Positions 9,220 through 16,952 of a stretch of 40,366 nt of DNA are shown here, one piece after another; the stretch's first letter is position 1, and every line of letters begins with the position of its first letter. Both the position numbers and the translations under genes were made by a program. The stretch is from an uncultured Lachnospiraceae bacterium. GTDB lineage: Bacteria > Bacillota > Clostridia > Lachnospirales > Lachnospiraceae. The notes beneath the pieces are model-generated. The model saw nothing but the letters and a program-made list of their open reading frames with translations, searched no databases and was not told the DNA's origin. The stretch is taken from positions 1 to 40,366 of the forward strand of contig CACWJQ010000047.1 in the NCBI GenBank assembly GCA_902761225.1, given 5' to 3'.

Positions 9220-9920
9220 TCCTTTCCGACCGACTTGAAAGTATCATAGAGCTGGTTCCTGAAGGACTGGTATGTGCCGATATAGGGTGCGATCACGGTC
9301 TTATATCCATTGAACTGGTATCGAGAAATATAGCCCCCTTCGTGTATGGAATGGATCTTCGCGAGGGACCTCTTGAAAGGGCCAGGCAGAATATTCTTGA
9401 GGCAGGACTTCAGGACCGCATACAGCTTAGGATCTCCAACGGTTTTGAAAAGCTTGCACCGGGAGATGTACGCACCGCAGTTATAGCGGGAATGGGCGGA
9501 ATGCTCATCAGGGACATTATCGAAAACGGAATGTCCGTTGTGAAGGAGATGGAAGAATTTGTGGTCCAGCCCCAGTCCAATATCCCGGAATTCAGGAATT
9601 ACCTCAGACGCAGCGGTTTTGATATCATCAGAAACAATGTGGTATGGGATGTGGGAAAATATTATTTTCCCATGAAGATAAGATACACAGGAAAATCCCG
9701 TGATTCCGCTCCGGATATCACAGCAGAAGACAGATACGGAGCGGATCTTATCTCGGAAAACAGGGGACTTTCCGATTATCTCGAATATGAGATGGATTCT
9801 TTTGAGAAGATACTCGAAAGGCTTCGCTCCGAAGACGGTGATCATGAGATACGTATTAATGAGATATGTCATCTTATGAAACTGAACCGCAGGATTTATA
9901 AGGGCTTTAACAAAGATTGA
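9216..9920 (+). CDS. trmK: tRNA (adenine-22-N1)-methyltransferase, TrmK family
   Basis: A 234-residue SAM-dependent methyltransferase. The SAM-binding motif is [14 protein letters not shown] near residue 21, and the acidic residue of motif II lies in [20 protein letters not shown] and [16 protein letters not shown] are characteristic of the TrmK/YqfN family (COG2384), which methylates N1 of A22 in the D-loop of tRNA. In Bacillus and many Clostridia trmK lies directly after rpoD (sigA), which agrees with this context. The start overlaps the rpoD stop by 4 bp (ATGA), so the two are translationally coupled. In many genomes trmK is followed by a Nif3-like gene; here a nucleoside kinase gene takes that place. 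Confidence 0.88.
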   Translation: MILSDRLESIIELVPEGLVCADIGCDHGLISIELVSRNIAPFVYGMDLREGPLERARQNILEAGLQDRIQLRISNGFEKLAPGDVRTAVIAGMGGMLIRDIIENGMSVVKEMEEFVVQPQSNIPEFRNYLRRSGFDIIRNNVVWDVGKYYFPMKIRYTGKSRDSAPDITAEDRYGADLISENRGLSDYLEYEMDSFEKILERLRSEDGDHEIRINEICHLMKLNRRIYKGFNKD

Positions 9921-9931
9921 GAGGGTATCAT

Positions 9932-11587
9932 ATGTACACACTGATAATTGAAGGTGAAAAAAGAGAATTTTCGTCTGAAGTTACCTATGAAGATATTGCG
10001 AGGGATTATCAGCACAAGTATTCTTCGCCCATTGTAGCAGTGAGTCTTGACGGCAAGATCAGGGAGCTTTTTAAGAAGGTATCCAGGAACGGAGAGCTTA
10101 AGTTCTTCACGCTTTCGGATACAGTAGGTCATCAGACCTATATCAGAAGTGCCGTAATGCTCTTTATGAAGGCAGTCTACGATCTGTACGGTGAAGAGAT
10201 CACCAATAAGGTAAGAGCCGATTTCACCATCGGAAGAGGTCTGTTCATCAATACAAAGGATGCTATCGATGCTACACCTGAGAATGCTGAGAAAATCAAA
10301 AAGCGCATGCATGAGGTTGTGGAAGCCGGTATTCCCTTTATGAAGAGACAGTATCCTCTCGATGATGCAATGGATATTTTCTCCAAGAGAGGAATGGAGG
10401 ATAAGGTCAAGCTCTTTAAGTACAGAAGAACCTCCAGTGTCAATATCTATGAGATGGAAGGCTACAGGGATTATTACTACGGATATATGGTGCCAAATGC
10501 ATCCTATATCAAATACTTTGATGTGGTGGCTTATGACATCGGATTCATGCTCATGACTCCTGCCAAGAACACACCTACCGAAGTCCCGGCACTTGAAGAG
10601 AGCAGACTTCTTTATGATACCTTCCAGAAGTCACACGACTGGTGCGTACATGTCGGAATAGAGAATGTAGGAGATCTCAATGAGCGTATCTGCAACGGAC
10701 ATATGGAGGATCTGATCCTTGTCCAGGAAGCAGAGCAGGAGAGACGTATCGCAGAGATAGCATCGGAGATAGCGTCAAGGAAGGATGTTAAATTCGTCAT
10801 GATCGCGGGACCTTCCTCCTCAGGCAAGACCAGCTTCTCTCACAGACTCTCGGTACAGCTTCGTACCTTCGGACTTAAGCCTCATGCCATCGGCCTTGAT
10901 GATTATTTTGTAAACCGTGAGGATACTCCCCGTGATGAGAACGGCGATTATAATTTCGAATGTATCGAGGCAATCGATACAAAGGGCTTTAATGATGACA
11001 TGTTAAAGCTTCTTGACGGTGAGAGAGTCGAGCTTCCCACCTTCAATTTCAAGATTGGAAAGAGGGAATATCACGGTAATTATATGCAGCTTGAAAAAGA
11101 TGACATCCTTGTCATCGAGGGCATACACGGACTTAATCCCAAGATGAGCTACGCTCTTCCCGATGAAAGTAAGTTCAAGATCTATATCTCGGCTCTTACT
11201 TCCATCAATATCGACCAGCACAACAGGATCCCCACTACCGATGCAAGACTGTTAAGACGTCTTGTAAGGGATGCCAGGACAAGGGGATCAGATGCTCACA
11301 GAACTCTTTCCATGTGGGCCTCCGTAAGAAGAGGCGAGGAGGAGAATATCTTCCCCTTCCAGGAAGAGGCAGATATAATGTTCAACTCTGCACAGATTTA
11401 CGAGCTTGCTCTTCTCAAGCAGTTTGCTGAGCCGCTTCTTTTCAGCATTAAGAAGGATGATCCTACATATTACGAAGCAAAGAGACTGCTCAAGTTCCTT
11501 GATTATTTCCTTTCCCTTCCAAGCGAGTTCCTTCCCAATAACTCAATCTGCAGGGAATTCGTGGGCGGAAGCTGCTTCAACGTATAA
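9932..11587 (+). CDS. Nucleoside kinase (uridine kinase-like) with TGS and threonyl-tRNA synthetase-like N-terminal domains
   Basis: A 551-residue protein. The N-terminal 60 residues resemble a TGS domain (SSPIVAVSLDGKIRELFKKV). Next comes a segment like the second additional domain of threonyl-tRNA synthetase. The C-terminal half is a P-loop kinase of the phosphoribulokinase/uridine kinase family, with GPSSSGKTSF at about 293-302, GLDDYFVNREDTP, LVIEGIHGLNP and a basic stretch LLRRLVRDARTRG. The probable reaction is ATP-dependent phosphorylation of a nucleoside such as uridine or cytidine; the role of the tRNA-synthetase-like part is unknown. ATG 9932 is chosen because GAGAGGG lies at 9919-9925; a TTG at 9917 is in frame but overlaps the trmK stop. 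It is the last gene of the dnaG-rpoD operon. Confidence 0.87.
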   Translation: MYTLIIEGEKREFSSEVTYEDIARDYQHKYSSPIVAVSLDGKIRELFKKVSRNGELKFFTLSDTVGHQTYIRSAVMLFMKAVYDLYGEEITNKVRADFTIGRGLFINTKDAIDATPENAEKIKKRMHEVVEAGIPFMKRQYPLDDAMDIFSKRGMEDKVKLFKYRRTSSVNIYEMEGYRDYYYGYMVPNASYIKYFDVVAYDIGFMLMTPAKNTPTEVPALEESRLLYDTFQKSHDWCVHVGIENVGDLNERICNGHMEDLILVQEAEQERRIAEIASEIASRKDVKFVMIAGPSSSGKTSFSHRLSVQLRTFGLKPHAIGLDDYFVNREDTPRDENGDYNFECIEAIDTKGFNDDMLKLLDGERVELPTFNFKIGKREYHGNYMQLEKDDILVIEGIHGLNPKMSYALPDESKFKIYISALTSINIDQHNRIPTTDARLLRRLVRDARTRGSDAHRTLSMWASVRRGEEENIFPFQEEADIMFNSAQIYELALLKQFAEPLLFSIKKDDPTYYEAKRLLKFLDYFLSLPSEFLPNNSICREFVGGSCFNV

Positions 11588-11647
11588 AGCAGTGATCGGA
11601 AGATGATCAAAGGATCTTCGTTAAAAAATTGTATTTGACACGTGTAG

Positions 11648-11653
11648 TATAAT
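11648..11653 (+). promoter_or_regulatory. -10 element of the RNase P RNA gene
   Basis: A perfect TATAAT lies 7 bp before the expected 5' end of the RNA at about 11660. A perfect TTGACA is present at 11635-11640, but only 7 bp from the -10, so it cannot be its usual -35 partner. No good -35 is seen at the normal distance. Confidence 0.6.
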
Positions 11654-11659
11654 GTTCTT

Positions 11660-12028
11660 TGAGCGAAACGGACGATCGCGGGAATTGTTAGATTCGTGAG
11701 GAAAGTCCGGGCTCCACAGGGCAGGATGCCGGATAACGTCCGGCGGAGGGAACTCCCGGGAAAGTGCAACAGAAAATAACCGCCTGCTTTTAGCAGGTAA
11801 GGGTGAAAAGGCGGTGTAAGAGACCACCGTCCGCATGGTAACATGCGGAGCCGTGTAAACCCCATCCGGAGCAAGACCAAACGGAAAGGTTAAGGGCTGC
11901 CCGCCCGTCTTTCAGGTAGGTCGCTTGATGCGTATGGTAACGTACGTACTAGATAGATGATCGTCTCAGTGTTTTATGCCGTAAGGCATAGATACACCAT
12001 GACAGAACCCGGCTTACAGTTTCGCTTA
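11660..12028 (+). ncRNA. rnpB: RNase P RNA (bacterial type A)
   Basis: This is the catalytic RNA of ribonuclease P, which removes the 5' leader of pre-tRNAs. The ends pair in helix P1 (AGCGAAAC at 11662-11669 with GTTTCGCT at 12019-12026). Conserved core blocks are visible: GAGGAAAGTCCGGGCTCCAC near 11698, GGGTGAAAAGGCGGTG near 11801 followed by TAAGAGACCACCG, and ACAGAACCCGGCTTA near 12002. These are the universally conserved CR regions, in the correct order and spacing for about 370 nt. It has its own -10 promoter box and a terminator about 45 bp downstream. The exact ends are estimated to within a few bases. Confidence 0.95.
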
Positions 12029-12039
12029 TAAATAAAAAC

Positions 12040-12067
12040 AACAGTTAACGCAAATGCATTTACTGTT
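12040..12067. promoter_or_regulatory. Imperfect inverted repeat upstream of the COG0523 genes
   Basis: AACAGTTAA at 12040-12048 and TTTACTGTT at 12059-12067 form an inverted repeat with a 10-bp spacer containing ATGCAT. It lies between rnpB and its terminator, about 70 bp before the first COG0523 gene. It could be an operator for a metal-responsive repressor, but it does not match a Zur or Fur consensus that I know. Low confidence. Confidence 0.25.
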
Positions 12068-12073
12068 ACGCAA

Positions 12074-12100
12074 TAAATCGGGAAGTATTTCCCGATTTTT
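12074..12100 (+). terminator. Rho-independent terminator after rnpB
   Basis: AAATCGGGAA and TTTCCCGATTT form a stem with a very small loop, followed by TTTTT. It ends the RNase P RNA transcript before the COG0523 genes. Confidence 0.88.
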
Positions 12101-12135
12101 GTGCGAATTGAAATCGGTTTACGGAGGTGTATATC

Positions 12136-13431
12136 ATGACAAGAATTGACGTGGTAAGCGGATTCCTCGGTGCAGGAAAAACAACACTTATCAAGAAGCT
12201 TCTTAAGGATGCCGTCGATGCTTCCAAGACAGTTCTCATTGAGAATGAGTTCGGTGAGATCGGAATAGACGGAGGCTTCCTTCAGGAGTCAGGTATAGAG
12301 ATCAAGGAGATGAGCCAGGGATGTATCTGCTGCTCGCTTGTAGGTGATTTCGGAACATCTCTTAAGGAAGTTATCGATACTTATTCTCCCGAAAGGATCC
12401 TTATCGAGCCCTCGGGTGTAGGAAAGCTTTCGGATGTACTTAAGGCTATCGAAAGAGTTGCGGGTGAGCTTGATGTCAAGATCAATTCCGCTGTTGCCGT
12501 TGTCGATGCTTCCAAGGCTAAGATGTATTCCAAGAACTTCGGTGAATTCTTCGTTAACCAGATTGAGTATGCGGGAACGGTTATATTAAGCCGTACCGAT
12601 ACCGCATCTGCAGAGAAGATCGCAGAAGCGGTTGCGATAGTTAAGGAACACAATCCCAAGGCTACCATCATCACCACTCCTCTCGACCAGCTCGATGCCA
12701 AGGCTGTTCTTGATGCGATCGAAGGAAATGACAGCATAGATGCGCTTCTTGCGGAAATGATGGAGAAAGCCAAGGAGGCTCCCGAGCACCATCATCACCA
12801 TCATCATGACCATGACGATCATGACGAAGAGTGCTGCTGCCATCATCACCATGACGACGATGATGACGATGACGACGATGATCACGAGTGCTGCCATCAC
12901 CATCACCACGACGATGACGATGACGACGATGATCACGAGTGCTGCCACCATCATCACCACGATGACGATGACGACGATGATCATGAGTGCTGCCATCACC
13001 ATCACCATGATGACGATGACGACGATGATCATGAGTGCTGCCACCATCATCACCACGATGATGATGACGATGACGACGATGATCATGAGTGCTGTCACCA
13101 CCATCACCACGACGATGATGACGATCATGAGCATCATCACCATCATCACGGACACGATGCGGATGAGATCTTTACCAGCTGGGGAATCGAGTCTCCCGTT
13201 AAATTTACCGCAGAGCGCATAGAGTCGATCCTCAAGGCTCTTGATTCCGGAGATTACGGGGTCATTCTCAGAGCCAAGGGAATGGTTCCCGCAGAAGACG
13301 GTACATGGATCTATTATGATTACGTTCCTGAAGAGACCAATGTGCGTGCAGGAAAGCCTCAGATTACCGGCAAGATCTGCGTGATCGGTTCCGAACTTAA
13401 AGAGGATGAGCTTGCAAAGCTTTTTGCATAA
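12136..13431 (+). CDS. COG0523 (CobW-like) GTPase with a His/Asp/Cys metal-binding repeat
   Basis: A 431-residue G3E-family GTPase, a type of protein that delivers or handles metals such as zinc, cobalt or nickel. Walker A is GFLGAGKTT (residues 9-17), and the family metal motif CxCC is present as GCICC (C63, C65, C66). ILIEPSGV and SRTD correspond to Walker B and the guanine-specificity motif. Between the GTPase core and the C-terminal CobW_C domain lies an insert at about residues 218-339, made almost only of His, Asp and Cys: six His-Asp blocks joined by five H-E-C-C spacers. Such His-rich inserts are known in COG0523 proteins, but this one is very long and regular. ATG 12136 has GGAGG at 12123-12127. 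The next gene is a second COG0523 protein with coupled translation. The metal is not identifiable from sequence; zinc is the first guess. Confidence 0.9.
   Translation: MTRIDVVSGFLGAGKTTLIKKLLKDAVDASKTVLIENEFGEIGIDGGFLQESGIEIKEMSQGCICCSLVGDFGTSLKEVIDTYSPERILIEPSGVGKLSDVLKAIERVAGELDVKINSAVAVVDASKAKMYSKNFGEFFVNQIEYAGTVILSRTDTASAEKIAEAVAIVKEHNPKATIITTPLDQLDAKAVLDAIEGNDSIDALLAEMMEKAKEAPEHHHHHHHDHDDHDEECCCHHHHDDDDDDDDDDHECCHHHHHDDDDDDDDHECCHHHHHDDDDDDDHECCHHHHHDDDDDDDHECCHHHHHDDDDDDDDDHECCHHHHHDDDDDHEHHHHHHGHDADEIFTSWGIESPVKFTAERIESILKALDSGDYGVILRAKGMVPAEDGTWIYYDYVPEETNVRAGKPQITGKICVIGSELKEDELAKLFA
12787..13152 (+). repeat. Tandem coding repeat, His(5)-Asp(5-10)-His-Glu-Cys-Cys
   Basis: Six His-Asp blocks carry 10, 8, 7, 7, 9 and 5 consecutive Asp, and five of the junctions read D-H-E-C-C-H. 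Units are 42-48 bp and differ mainly in the length of the Asp run, as expected from replication slippage between copies. CAC/CAT and GAC/GAT codons are mixed. The antisense and alternative frames in this stretch are by-products of the repeat. Confidence 0.9.
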
Positions 13432-13440
13432 GGAGTAGAG

Positions 13441-14391
13441 ATGTTTGCAGGTAAGCAAAAGTCAGTTTATATAATCAACGGATTTCTTGAATCCGGGAAG
13501 ACAGAGTTCATCAAGTTTACTCTTTCCCAGGATTATTTCCGCATAAAGGGGAATACACTTCTCATACTCTGCGAAGAGGGAGAGGAGGAGTATCCTGCTG
13601 AGCTTATGAAGAAAGCCAATACGGATATGATCCTTATCGAAGATGAAGAGCAGATGAATCCCATTCAGCTTGCTGCCATAGAGAAGACATACAAGCCCGA
13701 CCGTATCATAATCGAGTGGAACGGCATGTGGAACTTCAAGGAGTTCAAGATGCCTTCCAACTGGAAACTTGCCCAGCAGATCACACTGATAGATGCATCC
13801 ACATTCCCCGTCTACTATACCAATATGAAGTCGCTTCTTGCGGAACAGATCAGGAATTCGGAGATGATCATCTTCAACAGATGCGATAATGTGAGAAATG
13901 ACCTTCCTTCATACAGGAGGAACATCAAGGCCGTCAATCAGACTGCGGATATTGTTTTCGAGGATGCAAACGGTGAGATCAATGAGATATTCGAAGAGGA
14001 TCTGCCCTACGATCTGAGCAAGGATGAGATAGTTCTTGATACCAATGCATACGGGATATTTTATCTCGACGCCATGGATCATGTTGAGAGATATGTGGGA
14101 AAGAAGATCGTATTCCAGGCGCTCTGCATGACACCTCCTGAGTTTCCGAAGGGATACTTTATCCCCGGAAGAATGGCGATGACATGCTGTGCACAGGATA
14201 TGGCATTCCTGGGATATGCATGTAAATATGAAGGCATACAGGAGCCTGTTAAGGACAGGGACTGGATCGTTCTTACCGCAACCGTAACGAAGGAATTCTT
14301 CCCGGATTACGGCGGTGAAGGTCCGGTGCTCCATGCGGTAACGATTGAGAAATCCCGTGAACCAAAGGACGCGGTTGTATCATTTACATGA
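13441..14391 (+). CDS. COG0523-like GTPase without CxCC, with a YcgQ/TIGR03943-like C-terminus
   Basis: A 316-residue protein. The N-terminal part is a G3E-type GTPase with Walker A NGFLESGKT (residues 13-21) and RIIIEWNGMWN in place of the usual IEPSG. The stretch IIFNRCDN stands for the NKxD motif. The family CxCC metal motif is missing: the matching region reads LILCEEGEEEYP. From about residue 220 the sequence changes to one like the C-terminal domain of the YcgQ/TIGR03943 family (FQALCMTPPEFPKGYFIPGR, then MAMTCCAQD with C249 and C250, then DRDWIVLTATV). In other Firmicutes such domains occur beside a YcgR-type permease and zinc-related GTPases. AAGGAG overlaps the stop of the first COG0523 gene, so the two are expressed together. 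A joint role in metal handling is inferred. Confidence 0.75.
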   Translation: MFAGKQKSVYIINGFLESGKTEFIKFTLSQDYFRIKGNTLLILCEEGEEEYPAELMKKANTDMILIEDEEQMNPIQLAAIEKTYKPDRIIIEWNGMWNFKEFKMPSNWKLAQQITLIDASTFPVYYTNMKSLLAEQIRNSEMIIFNRCDNVRNDLPSYRRNIKAVNQTADIVFEDANGEINEIFEEDLPYDLSKDEIVLDTNAYGIFYLDAMDHVERYVGKKIVFQALCMTPPEFPKGYFIPGRMAMTCCAQDMAFLGYACKYEGIQEPVKDRDWIVLTATVTKEFFPDYGGEGPVLHAVTIEKSREPKDAVVSFT

Positions 14392-14411
14392 TGATCATTA
14401 TGCTGACATAT

Positions 14412-14440
14412 GCTCCCGGCACAGATCCTGTGTCGGGAGC
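14412..14440 (+). terminator. Strong hairpin, probable terminator after the COG0523 pair
   Basis: GCTCCCGGCACAG and CTGTGTCGGGAGC form a 13-bp stem with one G-U pair and a 3-base loop, about 20 bp after the stop codon. The following sequence AGGTTTATA has only a weak T run, so termination may be partial. Confidence 0.6.
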
Positions 14441-14496
14441 AGGTTTATATAAGGACAGATCTCATATGATGAAATCTGCCATTAGGAGTGTTGGTA

Positions 14497-15552
14497 ATGT
14501 CCGGTTTTTCAATGAGTGAATGGATATTTATATTCTGCACATATTCTGTTATAGGCTTCATATGGGAGACGGTATACTGTTCCATAAGAGAACGGAAGCT
14601 GGTTAACAGAGGATTCATGAAGGGACCGTTCCTTCCCATATACGGATTCGGAGTATGCACCATGCTGGTTGCGGCAGCTCCCTTTTCGGAACATGTGCTG
14701 CTTGCCTGCTTTTCCGGAATGGTGTGTGCCACGGTGCTTGAGTTCATCACAGGCGATCTTATGGAGCATCTGTTCAAGGTCAGATACTGGGACTATTCCA
14801 AAGAGAAGTTCAATCTGAACGGATATATATGTCTGGGTGCGTCTCTTGGATGGTTCGCAGCGACTTTTGTGGTAAACGAGATACTTCAGCCGCCGCTTCA
14901 GAAGATCATGAAAGCCTTACACCCCTCTGATATGCTGATCATCGACACTGTTGTCATGTCGATAGCAGTGATCGATTTTGCAATATCCTTCAAGGCGGCT
15001 ATGGATCTACGTGCGATACTTGTAAGGATGGAAAAGGCACGTCATGAGATGAGGCTCATGCAGAAGAGACTTGATTTCGTCATAGCCCTTGCATCCGAGG
15101 AAGCTTCCCAGAGAGTTGAAGAATTTAAGGACGATATCAGCGACAGGATTGATAAACTGGGCGATGCATATGGCGATGTGAGTGAGAAGATAGACAGGCT
15201 CGGTGATAATATGAGCGGCAGGTTTGACCGCATGGGAGAGCATGTCAGGGCAAGACTTGAATACGCCAGAGATAACCTTATGGATCTGGGTGACAGGATC
15301 ATTCCGGACAGCGGATCAAAGGTCAGGGACGAGCTGGTGTCACTCAGGGATAAGTACGCATCCGTGTTAAAAGAGTATGCATCATATTCGAATCCCGGGA
15401 AGGCTTTCAGAAGATTCTTCATAAGATCCATATTCAGAGCAAACCCTTCCATTACATCGGACGAGTACCGGGAAGCTCTTGAGGAACTGAAGACGAATGT
15501 ATCGGGTAACGGTGACCGTTTACCGGATGACACGGATGAAAAACAGAACTAA
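14497..15552 (+). CDS. Putative ABC-transporter permease, CmpB family (PF06541-like), with a coiled-coil tail
   Basis: A 351-residue protein. The N-terminal 170 residues hold four to five hydrophobic segments. They contain the typical start WIFIFCTYSVIGFIWETVYC and the motif GPFLPIYGFGV, then LEFITGDLMEHLFKVRYWDYS, all features of the putative ABC transporter permease family named CmpB in Pfam. No ATPase gene lies nearby, so transport by an ABC mechanism is not supported by context. From about residue 175 a long charged helical region follows, with heptad-like patterns (EEFKDDISDRIDKLGDAYGD, then DNMSGRFDRMGEHVRARLE) that would form a cytoplasmic coiled coil. ATG 14497 is preferred, with AGGAG at 14484-14488. 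The gene is single and convergent with the diguanylate cyclase gene, 27 bp apart. Confidence 0.78.
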   Translation: MSGFSMSEWIFIFCTYSVIGFIWETVYCSIRERKLVNRGFMKGPFLPIYGFGVCTMLVAAAPFSEHVLLACFSGMVCATVLEFITGDLMEHLFKVRYWDYSKEKFNLNGYICLGASLGWFAATFVVNEILQPPLQKIMKALHPSDMLIIDTVVMSIAVIDFAISFKAAMDLRAILVRMEKARHEMRLMQKRLDFVIALASEEASQRVEEFKDDISDRIDKLGDAYGDVSEKIDRLGDNMSGRFDRMGEHVRARLEYARDNLMDLGDRIIPDSGSKVRDELVSLRDKYASVLKEYASYSNPGKAFRRFFIRSIFRANPSITSDEYREALEELKTNVSGNGDRLPDDTDEKQN

Positions 15553-15579
15553 ACAGTAAAGAACAAGGAGCTTTTGCTG

Positions 15580-16878
15580 TTATGCCTGTTCTACGCGGTT
15601 TCTTCCGCCTTTCTTGGCCTTGTATAATGCTCCGTCCATTCTGTTGAATGCAGCTGACAGGCTGTCATCCTTGGTCAGTTCCGTGAGTCCTATACTTACC
15701 GTAATATGACCGGCAACCTCGAACTCTTCGGAAGCGATCTTCTGGCGGATGTCCTCCGCATATTCAAGGATCCGGGATGAGTCAGTGTCGTAACATACAG
15801 CCACGAATTCCTCACCGCCCCATCTTCCTATCACGGCATTGCGCTTACTGAAGTAATCCTTGATCAGATATGCAAAATGCTTGAGGGTCATATCGCCTAC
15901 AGCATGTCCGAACTTATCGTTGACATTCTTGAAGAAATCTATGTCGAACATCATCATCGAGACTTTTCTGCTTGTACGGCCGACGATCTCGATCGCATTA
16001 TAGATCTCGGTCTCGATCCTTCCGTGGTTGAATACATCGGTAAGGGTATCCTTTGATGCAAGCTCTTCGTATTTCTTGAGAGTTGACATCAGCTGTACTG
16101 AATTCTCATGTATATCCTGGACCATGAAGACATATCTGAAGTCCTCTTCACTGTTATTGGTCTCGGCACGTGAGAAGATCAGCTTGACCCAGATATACTT
16201 GCCTTCAAGATTCTGCATCAGGCAGTCGAATGATGATGTACGACCGGGAAGGAGATTGCCCTTCAGATACTCGGGATCGGTCCTCTCAAGGAAGAGCTGC
16301 TGGTCGTCCGGCCAGATCATATTGACGATCATCATTCTCCATTCGGAGTATTTGATGCTCGACTGAATTGTCTCATCGGAGATCTCGGTTATGCTTATGC
16401 TCGAAGTGGAATCCTTGAACAGATCGATATACATGGAGAAAAGATAAGTGTTCTGGATGGTCGTTATCTTTTCATTGGTCATGAAATCCTGTATGTACTC
16501 ACTGTTATCCAGCTCATCCAGGATCAGGAGATACAGCTTCTCGCTTTCGGGATATATGGTCATCTGGACTGAGTGCGGAGTATCATTCTCAACGATCTTC
16601 AGTCTCTTGCTGTATTTTCCGTTGAACTTACCGAAGGTGGGAGCGAATACCTGATAATCCTCTGTGATCGTTTCCTGTCCTTTGTTCAGGTGGAACCAGA
16701 GCTTCTGTATCAGGTCGGTGTATTTTCCGCTGGACTCAATGAAGGTGGAAAGAAAACCTCTTTGGACGAGAGTCCTGTAAGTATCGGATTCCGCATCCAC
16801 CAAAAGAACAGCATCCACATTATTCCCCATAAATGCGTTTGCGTCATCAAGAGTATAGTTTTCGAATCTTGTACCCAT
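15580..16878 (-). CDS. Diguanylate cyclase (GGDEF domain), soluble
   Basis: A 432-residue protein without evident membrane segments. The C-terminal 170 residues are a GGDEF domain: DTLTDVFNHGRIETE, MMMFDIDFFKNVNDKFGHAVGD, and the active site as GGEEF near residue 350. It should make cyclic di-GMP from two GTP. The inhibitory RxxD site before the active site is absent (KRNA at that place), so product inhibition may be missing. The N-terminal part, about residues 1-260, is not recognised with certainty but contains a PAS-like stretch (QNLEGKYIWVKLIFSRAE). The start at 16878 has AAGGGGG upstream, and a promoter is visible at 16902-16930. It is transcribed alone, downstream of pyrB-pyrI on the same strand. 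Confidence 0.9.
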   Translation of the reverse strand: MGTRFENYTLDDANAFMGNNVDAVLLVDAESDTYRTLVQRGFLSTFIESSGKYTDLIQKLWFHLNKGQETITEDYQVFAPTFGKFNGKYSKRLKIVENDTPHSVQMTIYPESEKLYLLILDELDNSEYIQDFMTNEKITTIQNTYLFSMYIDLFKDSTSSISITEISDETIQSSIKYSEWRMMIVNMIWPDDQQLFLERTDPEYLKGNLLPGRTSSFDCLMQNLEGKYIWVKLIFSRAETNNSEEDFRYVFMVQDIHENSVQLMSTLKKYEELASKDTLTDVFNHGRIETEIYNAIEIVGRTSRKVSMMMFDIDFFKNVNDKFGHAVGDMTLKHFAYLIKDYFSKRNAVIGRWGGEEFVAVCYDTDSSRILEYAEDIRQKIASEEFEVAGHITVSIGLTELTKDDSLSAAFNRMDGALYKAKKGGRNRVEQA

Positions 16879-16901
16879 GATCTGTACCCCCTTTTTATGA
16901 C

Positions 16902-16930
16902 ATTATACCCCTAAAGACTGACATTGTAAT
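16902..16930 (-). promoter_or_regulatory. Promoter of the soluble diguanylate cyclase gene
   Basis: On the minus strand, ATTACA (16930-16925) and TATAAT (16907-16902) are separated by 17 bp, 24 bp before the start codon. The -35 overlaps the palindrome ACATTG-TAAT-CAATGT at 16921-16936, a possible operator. Confidence 0.65.
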
Positions 16931-16952
16931 CAATGTAGTTATCTGATGGTCT

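Noticed and set aside
12829-13140. Possible CRISPR-like or minisatellite array
   Set aside because: The repeats keep one continuous reading frame inside a COG0523 protein and there are no unique spacers.
12586-13458. Antisense frame rich in Met/Val/Ile over the His/Asp repeat, and a plus-strand frame at 12806-13222 rich in Met/Thr
   Set aside because: Both arise from reading CAT/CAC and GAT/GAC repeats in other frames; the COG0523 frame has the conserved motifs on both sides.
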